Positions 28,816 to 46,907 of a stretch of 64,000 nt of DNA are shown piece after piece (position 1 is the first letter of the stretch; each line of letters starts with the position of its first letter). The stretch covers positions 1,116,001 to 1,180,000 of the forward strand of contig NZ_LR215023.1 in NCBI RefSeq assembly GCF_900660615.1, given 5' to 3'. The position numbers and the translations under genes are program-made. The notes below the pieces were generated by a model that worked only from the letters and a program-made list of their open reading frames with translations, was not told the DNA's origin and ran no database searches. Source of the stretch: Malacoplasma iowae. GTDB taxonomy: Bacteria; Bacillota_I; Bacilli_A; Mycoplasmatales; Mycoplasmoidaceae.

Positions 28816-30114
28816 TTATTTATTTTTTTTAAGAATTAAATTAATAACTTTATCTTCTGTTAACATTGATTCTACAAAACTTGTATCATTGTTAATTCTT
28901 TTCATTAATTCTTCTTTTGTAATGCCATAAGTCTTAGAAACTTTTTCTATTTCAGCATCTATCTCTTTTTCAGTTGGTTCAATTTTTTCAATTTCAGCAA
29001 TTTTTAACATACCAAAAGAGATATGACAATTTAGTTTTGCTTGTTCAGCATGTTTTTTATCAAAATCTTCTTTGCTCATTCCCAACATGCTTATGTATTG
29101 ATCAATACTCATTCCATACATTTGAATTTGTTGTTGTAATGCATTTGTTATTTTTGTTTTTTCTTGTTCAATTAGTTCTTTAGGCAAATTTGAAACTTTT
29201 GTTAATTTTCCAATTTCATTTAAGATTTCTAATTTTGCATCATATTCATATCTTTGTTTATATGTTTTTTCAAGATTTTCTTTTAAATATTTTTTAAATG
29301 AATCAACAGTTGCAACATCTTTAATATTTAAAGATTTAATATATTCATCATTTAATTCAGCTTTTTCAATTTCACTTACAGAATGAATAGTAATTTCAAA
29401 TTCAGCATCTTTATTAGCCAATGATTTTTCATGGTAATCTTTTGGGAATTTTACAGATATAGTTTTTTCATCTTTTTCTTTTAAACCAATCATTTGATCT
29501 TCAAATCCAGGAATAAATTGTCCAGAACCAATTTTTAGTTCATAATTTTTAGCTTCTCCACCTTGGAAAGGTTTTTTATCTACAAATCCTTTAAAGTCAA
29601 AAGTTACTATATCACCTTTTGCAATTGGACCATTTTTTGGAACAGTCATTGCATTTTTTTCAAGGTATCCATCTATTTCTTTCTTTAAAATTTCATCTGT
29701 AACTTTTTCAAGTTTTGCTTTTACTTTAATGTCTTTATATCCATCAACTTTTACATCTGGATATAAAGTATAAGTGAATTTAAGTTCAAGATTATCTTTT
29801 TCCACTTTTGAAACTTCAACTTTTGGAGAAATGTCTAATAAATCATCTTCTACTTTTTTGAATTCTTTTGAATCAACTAAAGCAACAGCTGTTGGACTTA
29901 TAATTTTGTTTAATGCTCTATCAAATACATCCATAGGATTAATTCTTTTAATTGCTTCAGTTTTTGGAACTTTACCTTTTCTAAATCCATCAATTTTTAC
30001 ATTTTTAGATAAAGCATTTAAAGCTTTTAATTGTTCTGCTTCTCATGCATTTTTGTCTACTTGAACAACAAAGTCATAAGTGTCTTTGTTTTTCTTACTT
30101 TCTAATATTTTCAT
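28816..30114 (-). CDS. tig: Trigger factor
   Basis: Ribosome-bound chaperone and peptidyl-prolyl isomerase acting on nascent chains. The 432-residue protein has the ribosome-docking signature GFRKGKVP (residues 43-50), the FKBP-type domain around 155-240 (GDIVTFDFKGFVDKKPFQGGEAKNYELKIGSGQFIPGFEDQMIGLK) and the long helical arms. The ATG at 30114 is fixed by the family alignment; one TGA (Trp24) lies early. Neighbour of the unknown two-helix gene and lon. Confidence 0.96.
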
Positions 30115-30973
30115 AAAAACTCCAAAAATAATAACTTTAATATTATAAATTAATAATTGCTAAATAATTAAATTATTAAATTTACTTAGTTTATCATAAA
30201 TAATTTCTTTTTATGATATTAAATAATTTAAAAATTAATAATACAAAATATCATCAAGATAATTTAAAAATATTTTTCTAATGAATCTATTATACACATC
30301 ATTATCATTTAGTTCTTTTTTAAAAAGCTTAAGTTGTTTTTTTATTTCTTTTATAAAAGAAGAAACTTTTTTTCTATCAGATTTAATTAAAAATTGTTTT
30401 ATGGTAAATATGCTACCAGAAACATTAGATGAAATAATATCTATTGCAATTTTGCTTATTGGAAAGTTAAATAAATCTTTTTTTAATGAATATCTTTTAT
30501 TATTTTTTTCATCGATTATTTTAATTATTGTCTTGTTATGAGCTATAGCATTTCTTAAAATATTTAAATACTTTATACAGTTAACAAAAACACTCAATTC
30601 CATTCTGAAATGGTTTGCTAGTTTTTGTAAAAGAGAATTATCAAAATAAATTATAAAATTTACAAACTCACCAAACATTAAAGAAAAAATTAACTGATCT
30701 ATTTTAATAATGTTGTTTTCTTTTACTAAGTCATTAACTCTTTTTGAGATTGCTTCTTTTTTCTGTTTATCTCTTCTTTTAGAATATATTTCTTTATCCA
30801 ATACAAATTTAATTTCATCGCTTTGGTATCTATCTTTATAAAAGTATATAAAAGCTGATTTAAATTGTCTTTCTAATTTTAAAACTCATGGAAAGCAAAC
30901 ATTTTTTAAATTGTTATCAAGTCAGTAAAGAGAATAAAGTTCATTGGAATTATAATGATTAGAAAGTAATCAA

Positions 30974-31012
30974 TTTAAATCATTACGTATTCTTCATGTA
31001 TTATGATTTAAA
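30974..31012. repeat. Left 39-bp target duplication of IS copy 2
   Basis: Identical to 32174-32212. The ends form a palindrome (TTTAAATCAT/ATGATTTAAA) inside the Abi coding region; here it codes for the DLNHNTWRIRNDLN part of the protein. Confidence 0.93.
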
Positions 31013-31117
31013 GCTCGACTGACATGTGAAGTGCAACACTCGAAAAAGAGTGTGCACTTCATTTGTTTTGTTTGTAAGTGTTCACTAATAAAAAGATAAT
31101 GAATATTAGGAGTGCTT

Positions 31118-32092
31118 ATGAAAACTTATAAACATTTAACAAAAGAAGAAAGATGCTTAATTTATTTTCTTTGAAATAAAGAAAAATATTCTATGAATAA
31201 GATTGCAAAAATCTTAAATAAAAACAAATCAACAATATCAAGAGAATTAAAAAGAAACACATCTTCAACAGGAATTTATTATTCATCAAATGCTCACAAA
31301 AAATACATTAGAAGAAAATCAAATTGTCATATGTTTTTTATGTTGAAGTACAAAAACTTCACAGATCTTTTTATTCAAAAATTTAATCCTAAATCTCATG
31401 GTGTAGAAGCTACAATTTTTTGAATAAAAGAAAACTATCCATTAGTTAAAGTTCCAAGTGCTAGGCAAGTATTTAGATGAATCAATAGCAAGATTTGAAA
31501 GATACAAAGAAGAGATTGTTTAAGAAGAAAATATGTTAAAGGAAAAAGAAGAAAAATAGGTATATTTTCTAAAATTGATGGAAAATACTGCATTCCTTAT
31601 AGTCTAAGACCAGAAAAGATAAACAAAAGAAAAGAATTTGGACATTGAGAAGCTGATCTAATAGTTAGTAAAAGGCAAAGTGGTTATTACCACTTATTAA
31701 CATTAGTAGAAAGAAAAACAAGGTTGGCAATTATTAGAAAAATAAAAGGTAAAAACGCTAGATCAATGATGGCTAAAATGTATACCATTATTCGAGATGA
31801 AAAACTCCCAATAAAAAGCATCACTGTTGATAATGGGTTAGAGTTTCAAATGATGGGAATAACTGCAAAACAATTCAACTTTAAAGTTTATTATTGCCAA
31901 CCTTATTCTTCATTCCAAAGAGGGTCCAACGAGAACATAAATGGGATAGTTAGAAGATGATATAAAAAAGGAACTGACTTCAGTTTAGTAAGTGAAGATA
32001 AAATAAAAACTCTTGAATGAAAAGTAAACAACATCCCAAGAAAAATGTTTGGTTATAAAACAGCTTACCAAATGTATCAAGAAAATATTTAA
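31118..32092 (+). CDS. IS30-family transposase, copy 2
   Basis: Intact 324-residue DDE transposase, almost identical to copies 1 and 3. It differs at a few residues: Thr-Gly after TSS, SSNAHKK rather than SSSAHKK, and NKRKEF where copy 3 has NNRKEF. The helix-turn-helix and all three catalytic acidic residues are kept. Nine TGA codons encode Trp, so it would be made only in a host with this code. GGAG precedes the ATG; the start lies 105 bases inside the element. Confidence 0.94.
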
Positions 32093-32097
32093 AACAA

Positions 32098-32134
32098 AAA
32101 ACTCTCAACTTATATTTCAAAGTCGAGAGTTTAA
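32098..32134 (+). terminator. Transposase terminator inside IS copy 2
   Basis: AACTCTC/GAGAGTT stem just after the transposase stop. The same hairpin is present in copies 1 and 3 and, eroded, in the 15 kb remnant. Confidence 0.6.
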
Positions 32135-32173
32135 TGTAACATTGAAGTGTTGCACTTCACATGTCAGTTAGGG

Positions 32174-32212
32174 TTTAAATCATTACGTATTCTTCATGTA
32201 TTATGATTTAAA
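32174..32212. repeat. Right 39-bp target duplication of IS copy 2
   Basis: Exact repeat of 30974-31012; it continues in frame from the Abi start codon at 32262. Confidence 0.93.
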
Positions 32213-32291
32213 TCAATTCTATCTTCATTATATTTGTATTTTTTTATTTTAAAAATTCTCATATTTACTCTCTCTCAATACAATAAAAAAC

Positions 32292-32322
32292 CCCCAGGAT
32301 TATTTTTCAATAATGGGCTGGG
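32292..32322 (-). terminator. rplM-rpsI terminator
   Basis: CCCAGCCCATTATT/AATAATCCTGGG-type stem followed by six T on the minus strand, before the Abi gene start. Confidence 0.8.
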
Positions 32323-32405
32323 AACTACATATATATACTAACACATTTATGACAAATATATTTTATATGTAAATAAAAAATGTGCATAACAATGCACATA
32401 CAAAA

Positions 32406-32795
32406 TTAACGTTTTGTAAATTGTGGGCTTCTTCTTGCACCATATAATCCATATTTTTTTCTTTCTTTAACTCTTGAATCTCTTGTAAGAAGTTTTTGAG
32501 ATTTTAAAGTTTTTCTAAAATCTGGATTAGCAATTAATAAAGCTCTAGCTATTCCTAATCTAATAGCACCAGCTTGACCTGTAAATCCACCACCTTCAAC
32601 TTTAACAAACACATCATAACTTTTTTTAGTATCAGTTAAAACAAGAGGTTGTTCCATATCTTGAATAACTAATGAGTTTGGAAAATAAGTTTCAGGTTTT
32701 TTTCCATTAATTGAGATTTTTCCAGTACCTGGAATTAATTTAACTTTAGCTACAGAAGATTTTCTTCTTCCTAATCCTTTGTATTCTACTGCCAT
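32406..32795 (-). CDS. rpsI: Ribosomal protein S9
   Basis: Small-subunit protein whose C-terminal tail reaches the P-site tRNA. The 129-residue protein shows [26 protein letters not shown] at the start, [24 protein letters not shown], and the basic end [16 protein letters not shown]. Length is normal. It lies 14 bases after rplM with AGG-type ribosome site, the standard rplM-rpsI operon. Confidence 0.97.
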   Translation of the reverse strand: MAVEYKGLGRRKSSVAKVKLIPGTGKISINGKKPETYFPNSLVIQDMEQPLVLTDTKKSYDVFVKVEGGGFTGQAGAIRLGIARALLIANPDFRKTLKSQKLLTRDSRVKERKKYGLYGARRSPQFTKR

Positions 32796-32809
32796 TTTTA
32801 TTTCCTACC

Positions 32810-33268
32810 TTATTTTCCTACTACTTTATGTTTTAATGTATAAGTTTCAGCTTTTTGAGCTTCATGTGGATGTTTATCATTTTTATAAACATGTAATTTT
32901 TTTATTAATTGGTTAGATAATCTGTTTTTTGGTAACATACCTTTTACAGCCCCAACAACTAATTCATCAGAGTATTTAGAAAGCATTACTTTACCAGGTC
33001 TTGCTCTTAATCCACCAATATATCCTGAGTGAGAATATCATATTTCTTTTTCAGCTTTATCGCTACTTAATTTAACCTTATCAGAGTTAATGATTATAAC
33101 ATTATCACCACTATCAACATTTGGAGTAAAACTTGGTTTGTTTTTACCACGAAGTATGTTTGCAACTTCAACAGCTAACCTACCCAATATTTGATCTGTT
33201 GCATCAATAATGTATCATTTCTTATTATTTAATACTTGTTCTTTTTTTAGAAAAGTTGTTTTTTGCAT
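32810..33268 (-). CDS. rplM: Ribosomal protein L13
   Basis: Early-assembling large-subunit protein. The 152-residue protein has [48 protein letters not shown] and the later [37 protein letters not shown] block. Two TGA codons are Trp, so it is missed in part by a standard-code scan. AGGAG stands 7 bases before the ATG. Its leader (33269-33420) contains a hairpin and an attenuator, consistent with autoregulation as described for Firmicute L13 leaders. Confidence 0.97.
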
Positions 33269-33319
33269 TGTGATCTCCTAGATAAACACAAATAATATTA
33301 TATATTAAAAACAAAAAAA

Positions 33320-33395
33320 ATATCTATATGTATAGATATAATAATTACATTTCAACAAGAGACAATTTGAAAAGCCATTTTCAAATCCTCTTACA
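33320..33395 (-). promoter_or_regulatory. L13-type leader with attenuator hairpin
   Basis: On the minus strand, a TATAAT box near 33425 is followed by a GATTTGAAAA/TTTTCAAAT hairpin (about 33350-33395), then ATATCTATA/TATAGATAT and eight T (33313-33339). That is an intrinsic terminator between promoter and rplM, so readthrough must be controlled. Probably the Firmicute L13 autoregulatory leader. Confidence 0.65.
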
Positions 33396-33429
33396 ATACA
33401 CACAAATATTATACATTATATTTAAAAAA

Positions 33430-33512
33430 TAAACTATTAATTATACATTTAAATTGCAATGCAATCTCATAGACGAAATGGTAAATTTATAGTTTTAATT
33501 ACAATTAAAAAT
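33430..33512. other. AT-rich gap between the glp operon and rplM
   Basis: No reading frame or RNA recognised. It holds upstream sequence of the rplM promoter. Confidence 0.5.
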
Positions 33513-33545
33513 ACGTATTAAATAGATTTAAACTATTCAATACGT
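33513..33545 (-). terminator. Terminator of the glpFOK operon
   Basis: Two nested perfect stems, ACGTATT/AATACGT and ATAG/CTAT, followed by ATTTTTAATT on the minus strand, 80 bases beyond glpK. Confidence 0.75.
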
Positions 33546-33624
33546 AATATAAATAAAAATAATAAATTATCTATCTATAAATAAATGATGTGGTTAATTT
33601 AATTATGTATAAGTGAAATTAATA

Positions 33625-35154
33625 TTATTCAATAGCTTTTGTTCAGTTCATTGTTCTTTTAATTGCTTCTTTTCAAATTTTTGTTTTTTTATCAACGATT
33701 TTTTTATCAAGATTTGGAACAAATGTTTTATCAACTTTTGTGATTTTTTTAATTTCATCTAAAGTTTTTCAAAAGCCAACATATAATCCAGCAAAATAAC
33801 ATGCTCCCATTGCTGTTGTTTCTATATTTTTAGGACGTTCAACTTTTATGTTGCTTATCGAAGATTGAAATTGCATTAAGTAATCTGAATTAGATGCTCC
33901 TCCATCAACTTTTAAAACAGTGATTTGTTTTCCAAGATCTTTTTCCATTGAATTAATTAAATCATTTGACTGAAAAGCAATTGATTCAACTGTTGCTTTT
34001 ACAATATGTTCTCTTTGTGTTCCTCTTTCTAATCCAAATATTGCTCCTCTAGAATATGAATCTCAATATGGAGCACCAAGACCTGTAAATGATGGAACAA
34101 TGCAAACATCTTGATCATTTTTAGCTGCTAAATTACAATAGAAATCACATTCTTGAGCATTATATATTATTTTTATTGAATCTCTTAATCATTTAATAGC
34201 TGAACCTGCAATAAAAACAGAACCTTCCAAAGCATAAATTGGTTTTTCATTTTTTATTTTTCATGCAATCGTTGTTAATAATTTATTTTTAGATTCTATT
34301 ATTTTATTACCAGTATTTATTAATGTGAAACATCCTGTTCCATATGTATTTTTAACCATACCAACATCAATACATAATTGTCCAAATAAAGCTGATTGTT
34401 GATCTCCTGCAACTCCTGTTATCGGAACTTTATGTGTTGCTCTGTGTGACATTAGTTTTGGTTCTACATCTCCATAATAATCAGAAGAAGATTTAACTTG
34501 TGGCAATATTTCTCTTGGAATTTCTAATATATCTAATAATTCTTGATCTCATTCTAATGTATGTATATTAAATAATAATGTTCTTGAAGCATTAGTAACA
34601 TCTGTAGCATGAACAGCGCCATTGGTTAATTTTCAAATTAATCAACAGTCAATTGTTCCAGCTAAAAGTTTTTTAGATTCCAATTTTTGTTTCGCTTCTT
34701 CAACGTTTTTTAAAATTCATCTAATCTTTGTTCCTGAGAAATATGGATTAATAATTAATCCGGTCTTTTTTTGAAATTTCTCTCCCAAACCTTTTGCAAT
34801 TAATTCATCACAATAATCACTTGTTCTTCTATCTTGTCAAACTATTGCATTATAAACTGGTAGACCAGTTGTTTTATCTCACAAAACAATTGTTTCACGT
34901 TGATTTGTAATACCAAGCGCAGCAAATTCATCGGTTCTAATTCCTGCTTTTGCTTTAGCACTTTGAAGTGTACCAATTTGAGTATTTCAAATTTCTAGTG
35001 CATCATGTTCAACTCATCCTGATTTTGGAAAAAATTCGGTAAACTCACTTTGTGATGAACTTACTATGTTTCCTTTTTTATCAACAATAATTGTCCTACA
35101 TGATGTAGTTCCTTCATCTAAAGCTATAATATATTTTTGTTCAATTTTTTTCAT
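33625..35154 (-). CDS. glpK: Glycerol kinase
   Basis: Phosphorylates glycerol to glycerol-3-phosphate with ATP. The 509-residue FGGY-family protein has [18 protein letters not shown] (residues 10-27), [13 protein letters not shown], the active-site [10 protein letters not shown] region, [13 protein letters not shown] and [13 protein letters not shown], and the late [15 protein letters not shown] block. About 15 Trp are encoded by TGA, which splits it badly under the standard code. AAGGG precedes the ATG, 9 bases after the glpO stop. Last gene of glpF-glpO-glpK. Confidence 0.97.
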
Positions 35155-35163
35155 ATATTTCCC

Positions 35164-36324
35164 TTAATCAAATAATTCGTATTCTTCTTTAAAATCTGGT
35201 TTTTTAATTAACAAAGTACCATTATTATTTAGCAATTTTGAGATTTCTATAGCAATAGCTGGGGCTGCTGCAATTGCTGGAGATTGCATTCCTGCGGCAT
35301 TTATAAAATTTTTATTTTTATTAGCATAACGAATCACAAAATCATTTGTTTCAATATCAATTGGTCTTGAACCAGCTAATGTCATAATTGTTTTGCTCAT
35401 ATCAAGACTAGGAATAATTTTTTTACCAATATCACCAATATAGTTATATTTTTCTCTTGTTACTAATCTTGTGTCTTCTTTACTTACTCCATCTTCTGCT
35501 GTTGGACCAACCAATATGTGCCCATCTAACATTGGTGAAACAATGACACCTTTTCCATGAATTGTTGGCACCATAAAACAAATAGAATTTACAATTCCTT
35601 TTAAACTTCTATCAAGAATTCTATATTCACCTCTTCTTGTTGTTTGTTTGAAATCCCCATAACCTGCCAGTTCAGCGACTTTATCTGCATAATGACCAGC
35701 TGCATTAATAATGTTTTTGCTATATATATGATCATTATTATTTATTTCTATATCAAAGATATTATCCACTCCATAATTTATTGATGTAACTTCACTATTT
35801 TTAGCAAGTTCAACACCATTATTTTTAGCAACTGCCAAAAATGCTAATGATGCTTTTACAGTATCTATTGCCCAAGACGAAGTACACAATAATGCTCCAT
35901 AAACATTTGGGTTTATATTTGGTTCTTTTTTTAGCACTTCTTCTCTATTTAGTATTTCCATATCAGACGCTAATACCCCATTTTGAAGCCCTCTATCATA
36001 AAGCATTTTTACATGTTTCATTTCTTCGTCGCTAAAAGCTAATATAAGAGAGTCAATTTTAGCTCTTGGAAATTTAATTTTTTCAAATATATGTTCTCTT
36101 CATAATTTATTACCCAAAACATTTAATTTAGCTTCAATTTTGTGTGGTTCTGGATCAAAACCACCATGTATTGGTCCAGAATTTCCCCTAGATGTTTCAT
36201 CAGCAAATACTGGATTTTTTTCTAATAATTTAATTTTCAAATTATATTGTGATAATTCATAAGCTATTATGCTTCCAATGATTCCACCTCCAATTATCAC
36301 AACATCATATATTTTTTTATCCAT
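35164..36324 (-). CDS. glpO: Glycerol-3-phosphate oxidase (GlpO, FAD)
   Basis: Oxidises glycerol-3-phosphate to dihydroxyacetone phosphate with O2, giving H2O2, a known virulence product in several mycoplasmas. The 386-residue protein has the FAD motif VVIIGGGIIGS (residues 8-18), the RGNSGPIHGGFDPEPHK segment, TTRRGEYRILDR, and the C-terminal FINAAGMQSPAIAAAPAIA that closes the FAD site. The short length without a C-terminal extension matches mollicute GlpO rather than the longer dehydrogenase GlpD. AGGAGG precedes the ATG. It lies between glpF and glpK in the usual operon. Confidence 0.92.
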
Positions 36325-36343
36325 TTTAATTACCTCCTTTATT

Positions 36344-37255
36344 TTAAATTGTTGTTGGAAACAACATTGGTTGTATAGCTGATGGAATTAGCGCAAATAA
36401 TCCAACTAATGCCCCAGCAATTAATGGTGCTACAATTGGCACTCAAGAATAACTTCAGTTGTATAAAGACTTATTTCATTCTTCTTTTCTAAAGATGGAC
36501 ATATATATTCCATAAATAACTCTTGGACCAAAATCTCTAACTGGGTTAATTGCATAACCTGTAACACTACCTAATGACAACCCAATAGACATAACAACAA
36601 ATGCTACTGGAATAGTGCTTAAAGCACCAATATTTTGTGTTTTAAAACTTGTTCCTCCTAAACCTAAAATAAAACCAACAAGTATCATTGTTCCAATTAA
36701 TTCATATGAAAAGTTTTGAATTAAACTTTTATCTTGTTTGTTACTATATACTGGAGTTGTACAATATGCACCCCCTATAGTTAAAAGATCATTCTCTTTA
36801 TTTTTAATAAACTTTATATTGATAAAATTTAATATTGTTTGTCCAAACATTGCTCCTGTAACTTGAAAAATCAAGAACATGAAAAATGTTAAAGCAATTG
36901 ATTCAGACAAAGTAATAGAATAACCCACCATTGCATAGTAATAAACAGAATTGTTTAAAACTGTAGTGATATTGTTTGTACCAACATAATATGATGTTTT
37001 AATAGCATCCATGATCGTAACTGCAGGATTTAAATGCCCCACGCCACCCATCATGCTAGATATTAAAGCTGCAACAAAAACACCAAAACCTCATCCAAAA
37101 ATTATTGCAACTCATTTCCCAGATTGATTTGCAAACATTTTTTTGAATGATGTTGAAGCACAAACTCCGTTCCCAAGAATTATTAAGACTGATGTTCCTA
37201 TAAATTCAGAAAAACAAGCAAGTCAAAATAATTCAATTATTTTTGCTGTACTCAT
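36344..37255 (-). CDS. glpF: Glycerol facilitator (aquaglyceroporin)
   Basis: MIP-family channel that lets glycerol in by diffusion. The 303-residue protein has six helices in two half-repeats. The first pore motif is LNPAVT (residues 75-80); the second is INPVRDFGPR (236-245), with NPV in place of NPA but the glycerol-channel Asp kept. It is longer than E. coli GlpF because of loop insertions around residues 85-110 and 145-180. AAAGGA precedes the ATG. It heads glpF-glpO-glpK. Confidence 0.93.
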
Positions 37256-37476
37256 ACCGTTCAATTTTCCTTTTTCTTTTATCCAACTTTATTATATAGT
37301 TATATATACAACTTTATAAAAATAGTGGATTTTGAGTTTTTTTGTTTTATCTAATAAATAAGAATTAAATATCAAAAAAAAAAAAAAAAAACGTTCTCTA
37401 TTTTTTACTATATTAATTTGTTGATGTTTTGTTTTTGTTGTATCTATGTCTATAAAAATTTAAAGAAAATAAAAAA
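37256..37476 (-). promoter_or_regulatory. glpF upstream region with an A18 tract
   Basis: Contains a TATAAT box near 37295 on the minus strand and an uninterrupted run of 18 A (plus strand, 37374-37391), about 75 bases upstream of that box. No other element was found. Long homopolymers of this kind can change length by slippage. Confidence 0.5.
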
Positions 37477-37498
37477 GTGTAGTGCAAAAGCACTACAC
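37477..37498 (-). terminator. rpoBC terminator
   Basis: GTGTAGTGC/GCACTACAC perfect stem with a 4-base loop followed by six T on the minus strand, just past rpoC. Confidence 0.9.
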
Positions 37499-37503
37499 AA
37501 GAA

Positions 37504-41346
<3,843 letters not shown>

Positions 41347-41366
41347 ATATTAAATATTCTCCTTAA

Positions 41367-45485
<4,119 letters not shown>

Positions 45486-45575
45486 GTCACAGACTCCACA
45501 TTATATTAATAAGACCAAAAACAGTCCATATAGAATATAATTATATAATAAAAATTACGATTTTGTAAAAAAAGC

Positions 45576-45606
45576 ATTATACAATAAAATTAAAATTTTT
45601 CTACAA
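45576..45606 (-). promoter_or_regulatory. Probable rpoB promoter
   Basis: TATAAT (45581-45576), preceded by TTGTAG (45606-45601) with a 19-base spacer on the minus strand, about 90 bases upstream of rpoB. The spacer is long, so the -35 box is doubtful; the -10 box is strong. Confidence 0.5.
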
Positions 45607-45685
45607 AAATTTAACTAAAAGTAAAATAAAATTTTTTGACCTTTTTGCTAGGTATAGGATATTAATAATATGCTGAAAATAAAAT

Positions 45686-45714
45686 AAAAACCAAAGATTT
45701 TGTCTTTGGTTTTT
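45686..45714. repeat. Left 29-bp target duplication of IS copy 3 (proS terminator)
   Basis: Perfect palindrome AAAAACCAAAGA-TTTTG-TCTTTGGTTTTT, identical to 46877-46905; originally the proS terminator. Confidence 0.94.
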
Positions 45715-46876
45715 GCTCGATTGACATGTGAAGTGCAACACTCAAAAAAGAGTGTGCACTTCATTTGTTTTGTTTGTAAGTGTTCACTAATAAAAAGATA
45801 ATGAATATTAGGAGTGCTTATGAAAACTTATAAACATTTAACAAAAGAAGAAAGATGCTTAATTTATTTTCTTTGAAATAAAGAAAAATATTCTATGAAT
45901 AAGATTGCAAAAATCTTAAATAAAAACAAATCAACAATATCAAGAGAATTAAAAAGAAACACATCTTCAACAGGGATTTATTATTCATCAACTGCTCACA
46001 AAAAATACATTAGAAGAAAATCAAATTGTCATATGTTTTTTATGTTGAAGTACAAAAACTTCACAGATCTTTTTATTCAAAAATTTAATCCTAAATCTCA
46101 TGGTGTAGAAGCTACAATTTTTTGAATAAAAGAAAACTATCCGTTAGTTAAAGTTCCAAGTGCTAGGCAAGTATTTAGATGAATCAATAGCAAGATTTGA
46201 AAGATACAAAGAAGAGATTGTTTAAGAAGAAAATATGTTAAAGGAAAAAGAAGAAAAATAGGTATATTTTCTAAAATTGATGGAAAATACTGCATTCCTT
46301 ATAGTCTAAGACCAGAAAAGATAAACAATAGAAAAGAATTTGGACATTGAGAAGCTGATCTAATAGTTAGTAAAAGGCAAAGTGGTTATTACCACTTATT
46401 GACATTAGTGGAAAGAAAAACAAGGTTGGCAATTATTAGAAAAATAAAAGGGAAGAACGCTAGATCAATGATGGCTAAAATGTATACCATTATTCGAGAT
46501 GAAAAACTCCCAATAAAAAGCATCACTGTTGATAATGGGTTAGAGTTTCAAATGATGGGAATAACTGCAAAACAATTCAACTTTAAAGTTTATTATTGCC
46601 AACCTTATTCTTCATTCCAAAGAGGGTCCAACGAGAACATAAATGGGATAGTTAGAAGATGATATAAAAAAGGAACTGACTTCAGTTTAGTAAGTGAAGA
46701 TAAAATAAAAACTCTTGAATGAAAAGTAAACAACATCCCAAGAAAAATGTTTGGTTATAAAACAGCTTACCAAATGTATCAAGAAAATATTTAAAACAAA
46801 AAAACTCTCAACTTATATTTCAAAGTCGAGAGTTTAATGTAACATTGAAGTGTTGCACTTCACATGTCAGTTAGGG
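45715..46876 (+). mobile_element. IS30-family element, IS1630-like, copy 3 (1162 bp)
   Basis: Complete plus-strand copy between rpoB and proS. It has the same ends as copy 2 except GCTCGATTGACATG at the left (one C to T). It is one base longer because the A-run after the transposase stop has one more A. Bounded by 29-bp duplicates of the proS terminator palindrome. Confidence 0.95.
45820..46794 (+). CDS. IS30-family transposase, copy 3
   Basis: Intact 324-residue DDE transposase, third copy. Differences from copy 2 include STAHKK for SNAHKK and NNRKEF for NKRKEF; catalytic residues and the N-terminal helix-turn-helix are unchanged. All nine Trp TGA codons are retained. The three copies being near identical and intact suggests recent or ongoing transposition. 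Confidence 0.94.
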
Positions 46877-46905
46877 AAAAACCAAAGATTTTGTCTTTGG
46901 TTTTT
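46877..46905 (-). terminator. proS terminator and right 29-bp duplication of IS copy 3
   Basis: The palindrome ends the minus-strand coaB-coaC-yebC-proS unit. It is the right-hand copy of the element's target duplication and begins directly downstream of the proS stop at 46908. Confidence 0.9.
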
Positions 46906-46907
46906 TA

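Larger units (their letters stand above)
31013..32173 (+). mobile_element. IS30-family element, IS1630-like, copy 2 (1161 bp)
   Basis: Complete copy on the plus strand, from GCTCGACTGACATG to CATGTCAGTTAGGG, bounded by 39-bp direct repeats. It interrupts the Abi-family gene in antisense orientation to it. An inner hairpin (ACTCG/CGAGT-like, with GTGCACTTC) lies near the left end. Confidence 0.95.
30235..32262 (-). pseudogene. Abi-family (Abi_2, HEPN-motif) abortive-infection-like gene split by IS copy 2
   Basis: The 5' part (32262-32174) and 3' part (30973-30235) join exactly into a 275-codon frame when the element and one 39-bp repeat are removed. The restored protein starts MRIFKIKKYKYNEDRIDL and shows Abi_2 features: LYWLDNNLKNVCFPWVLKLERQFKSAFIYFY, LIFSLMFGEFVNFI and LNILRNAIAHNKTI. 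RNAIAH (Arg170, His175) is an R-x4-H HEPN RNase-type motif. GAGAGAG precedes the ATG. Abi_2 proteins cause abortive infection or act as toxins in some bacteria; no antitoxin gene is visible beside it. The gene is inactive as it stands; a short 5' fusion peptide is the most it could make. Confidence 0.85.

Noticed and set aside
31013-32173. Separate genes for the transposase fragments in each element
   Set aside because: With TGA as Trp each element has a single intact 324-codon gene.
33430-33512. Possible tRNA between glpK and rplM
   Set aside because: A CGAAATGGTAAAT stretch looks slightly like a D-arm, but there is no acceptor stem, anticodon arm or T-arm.
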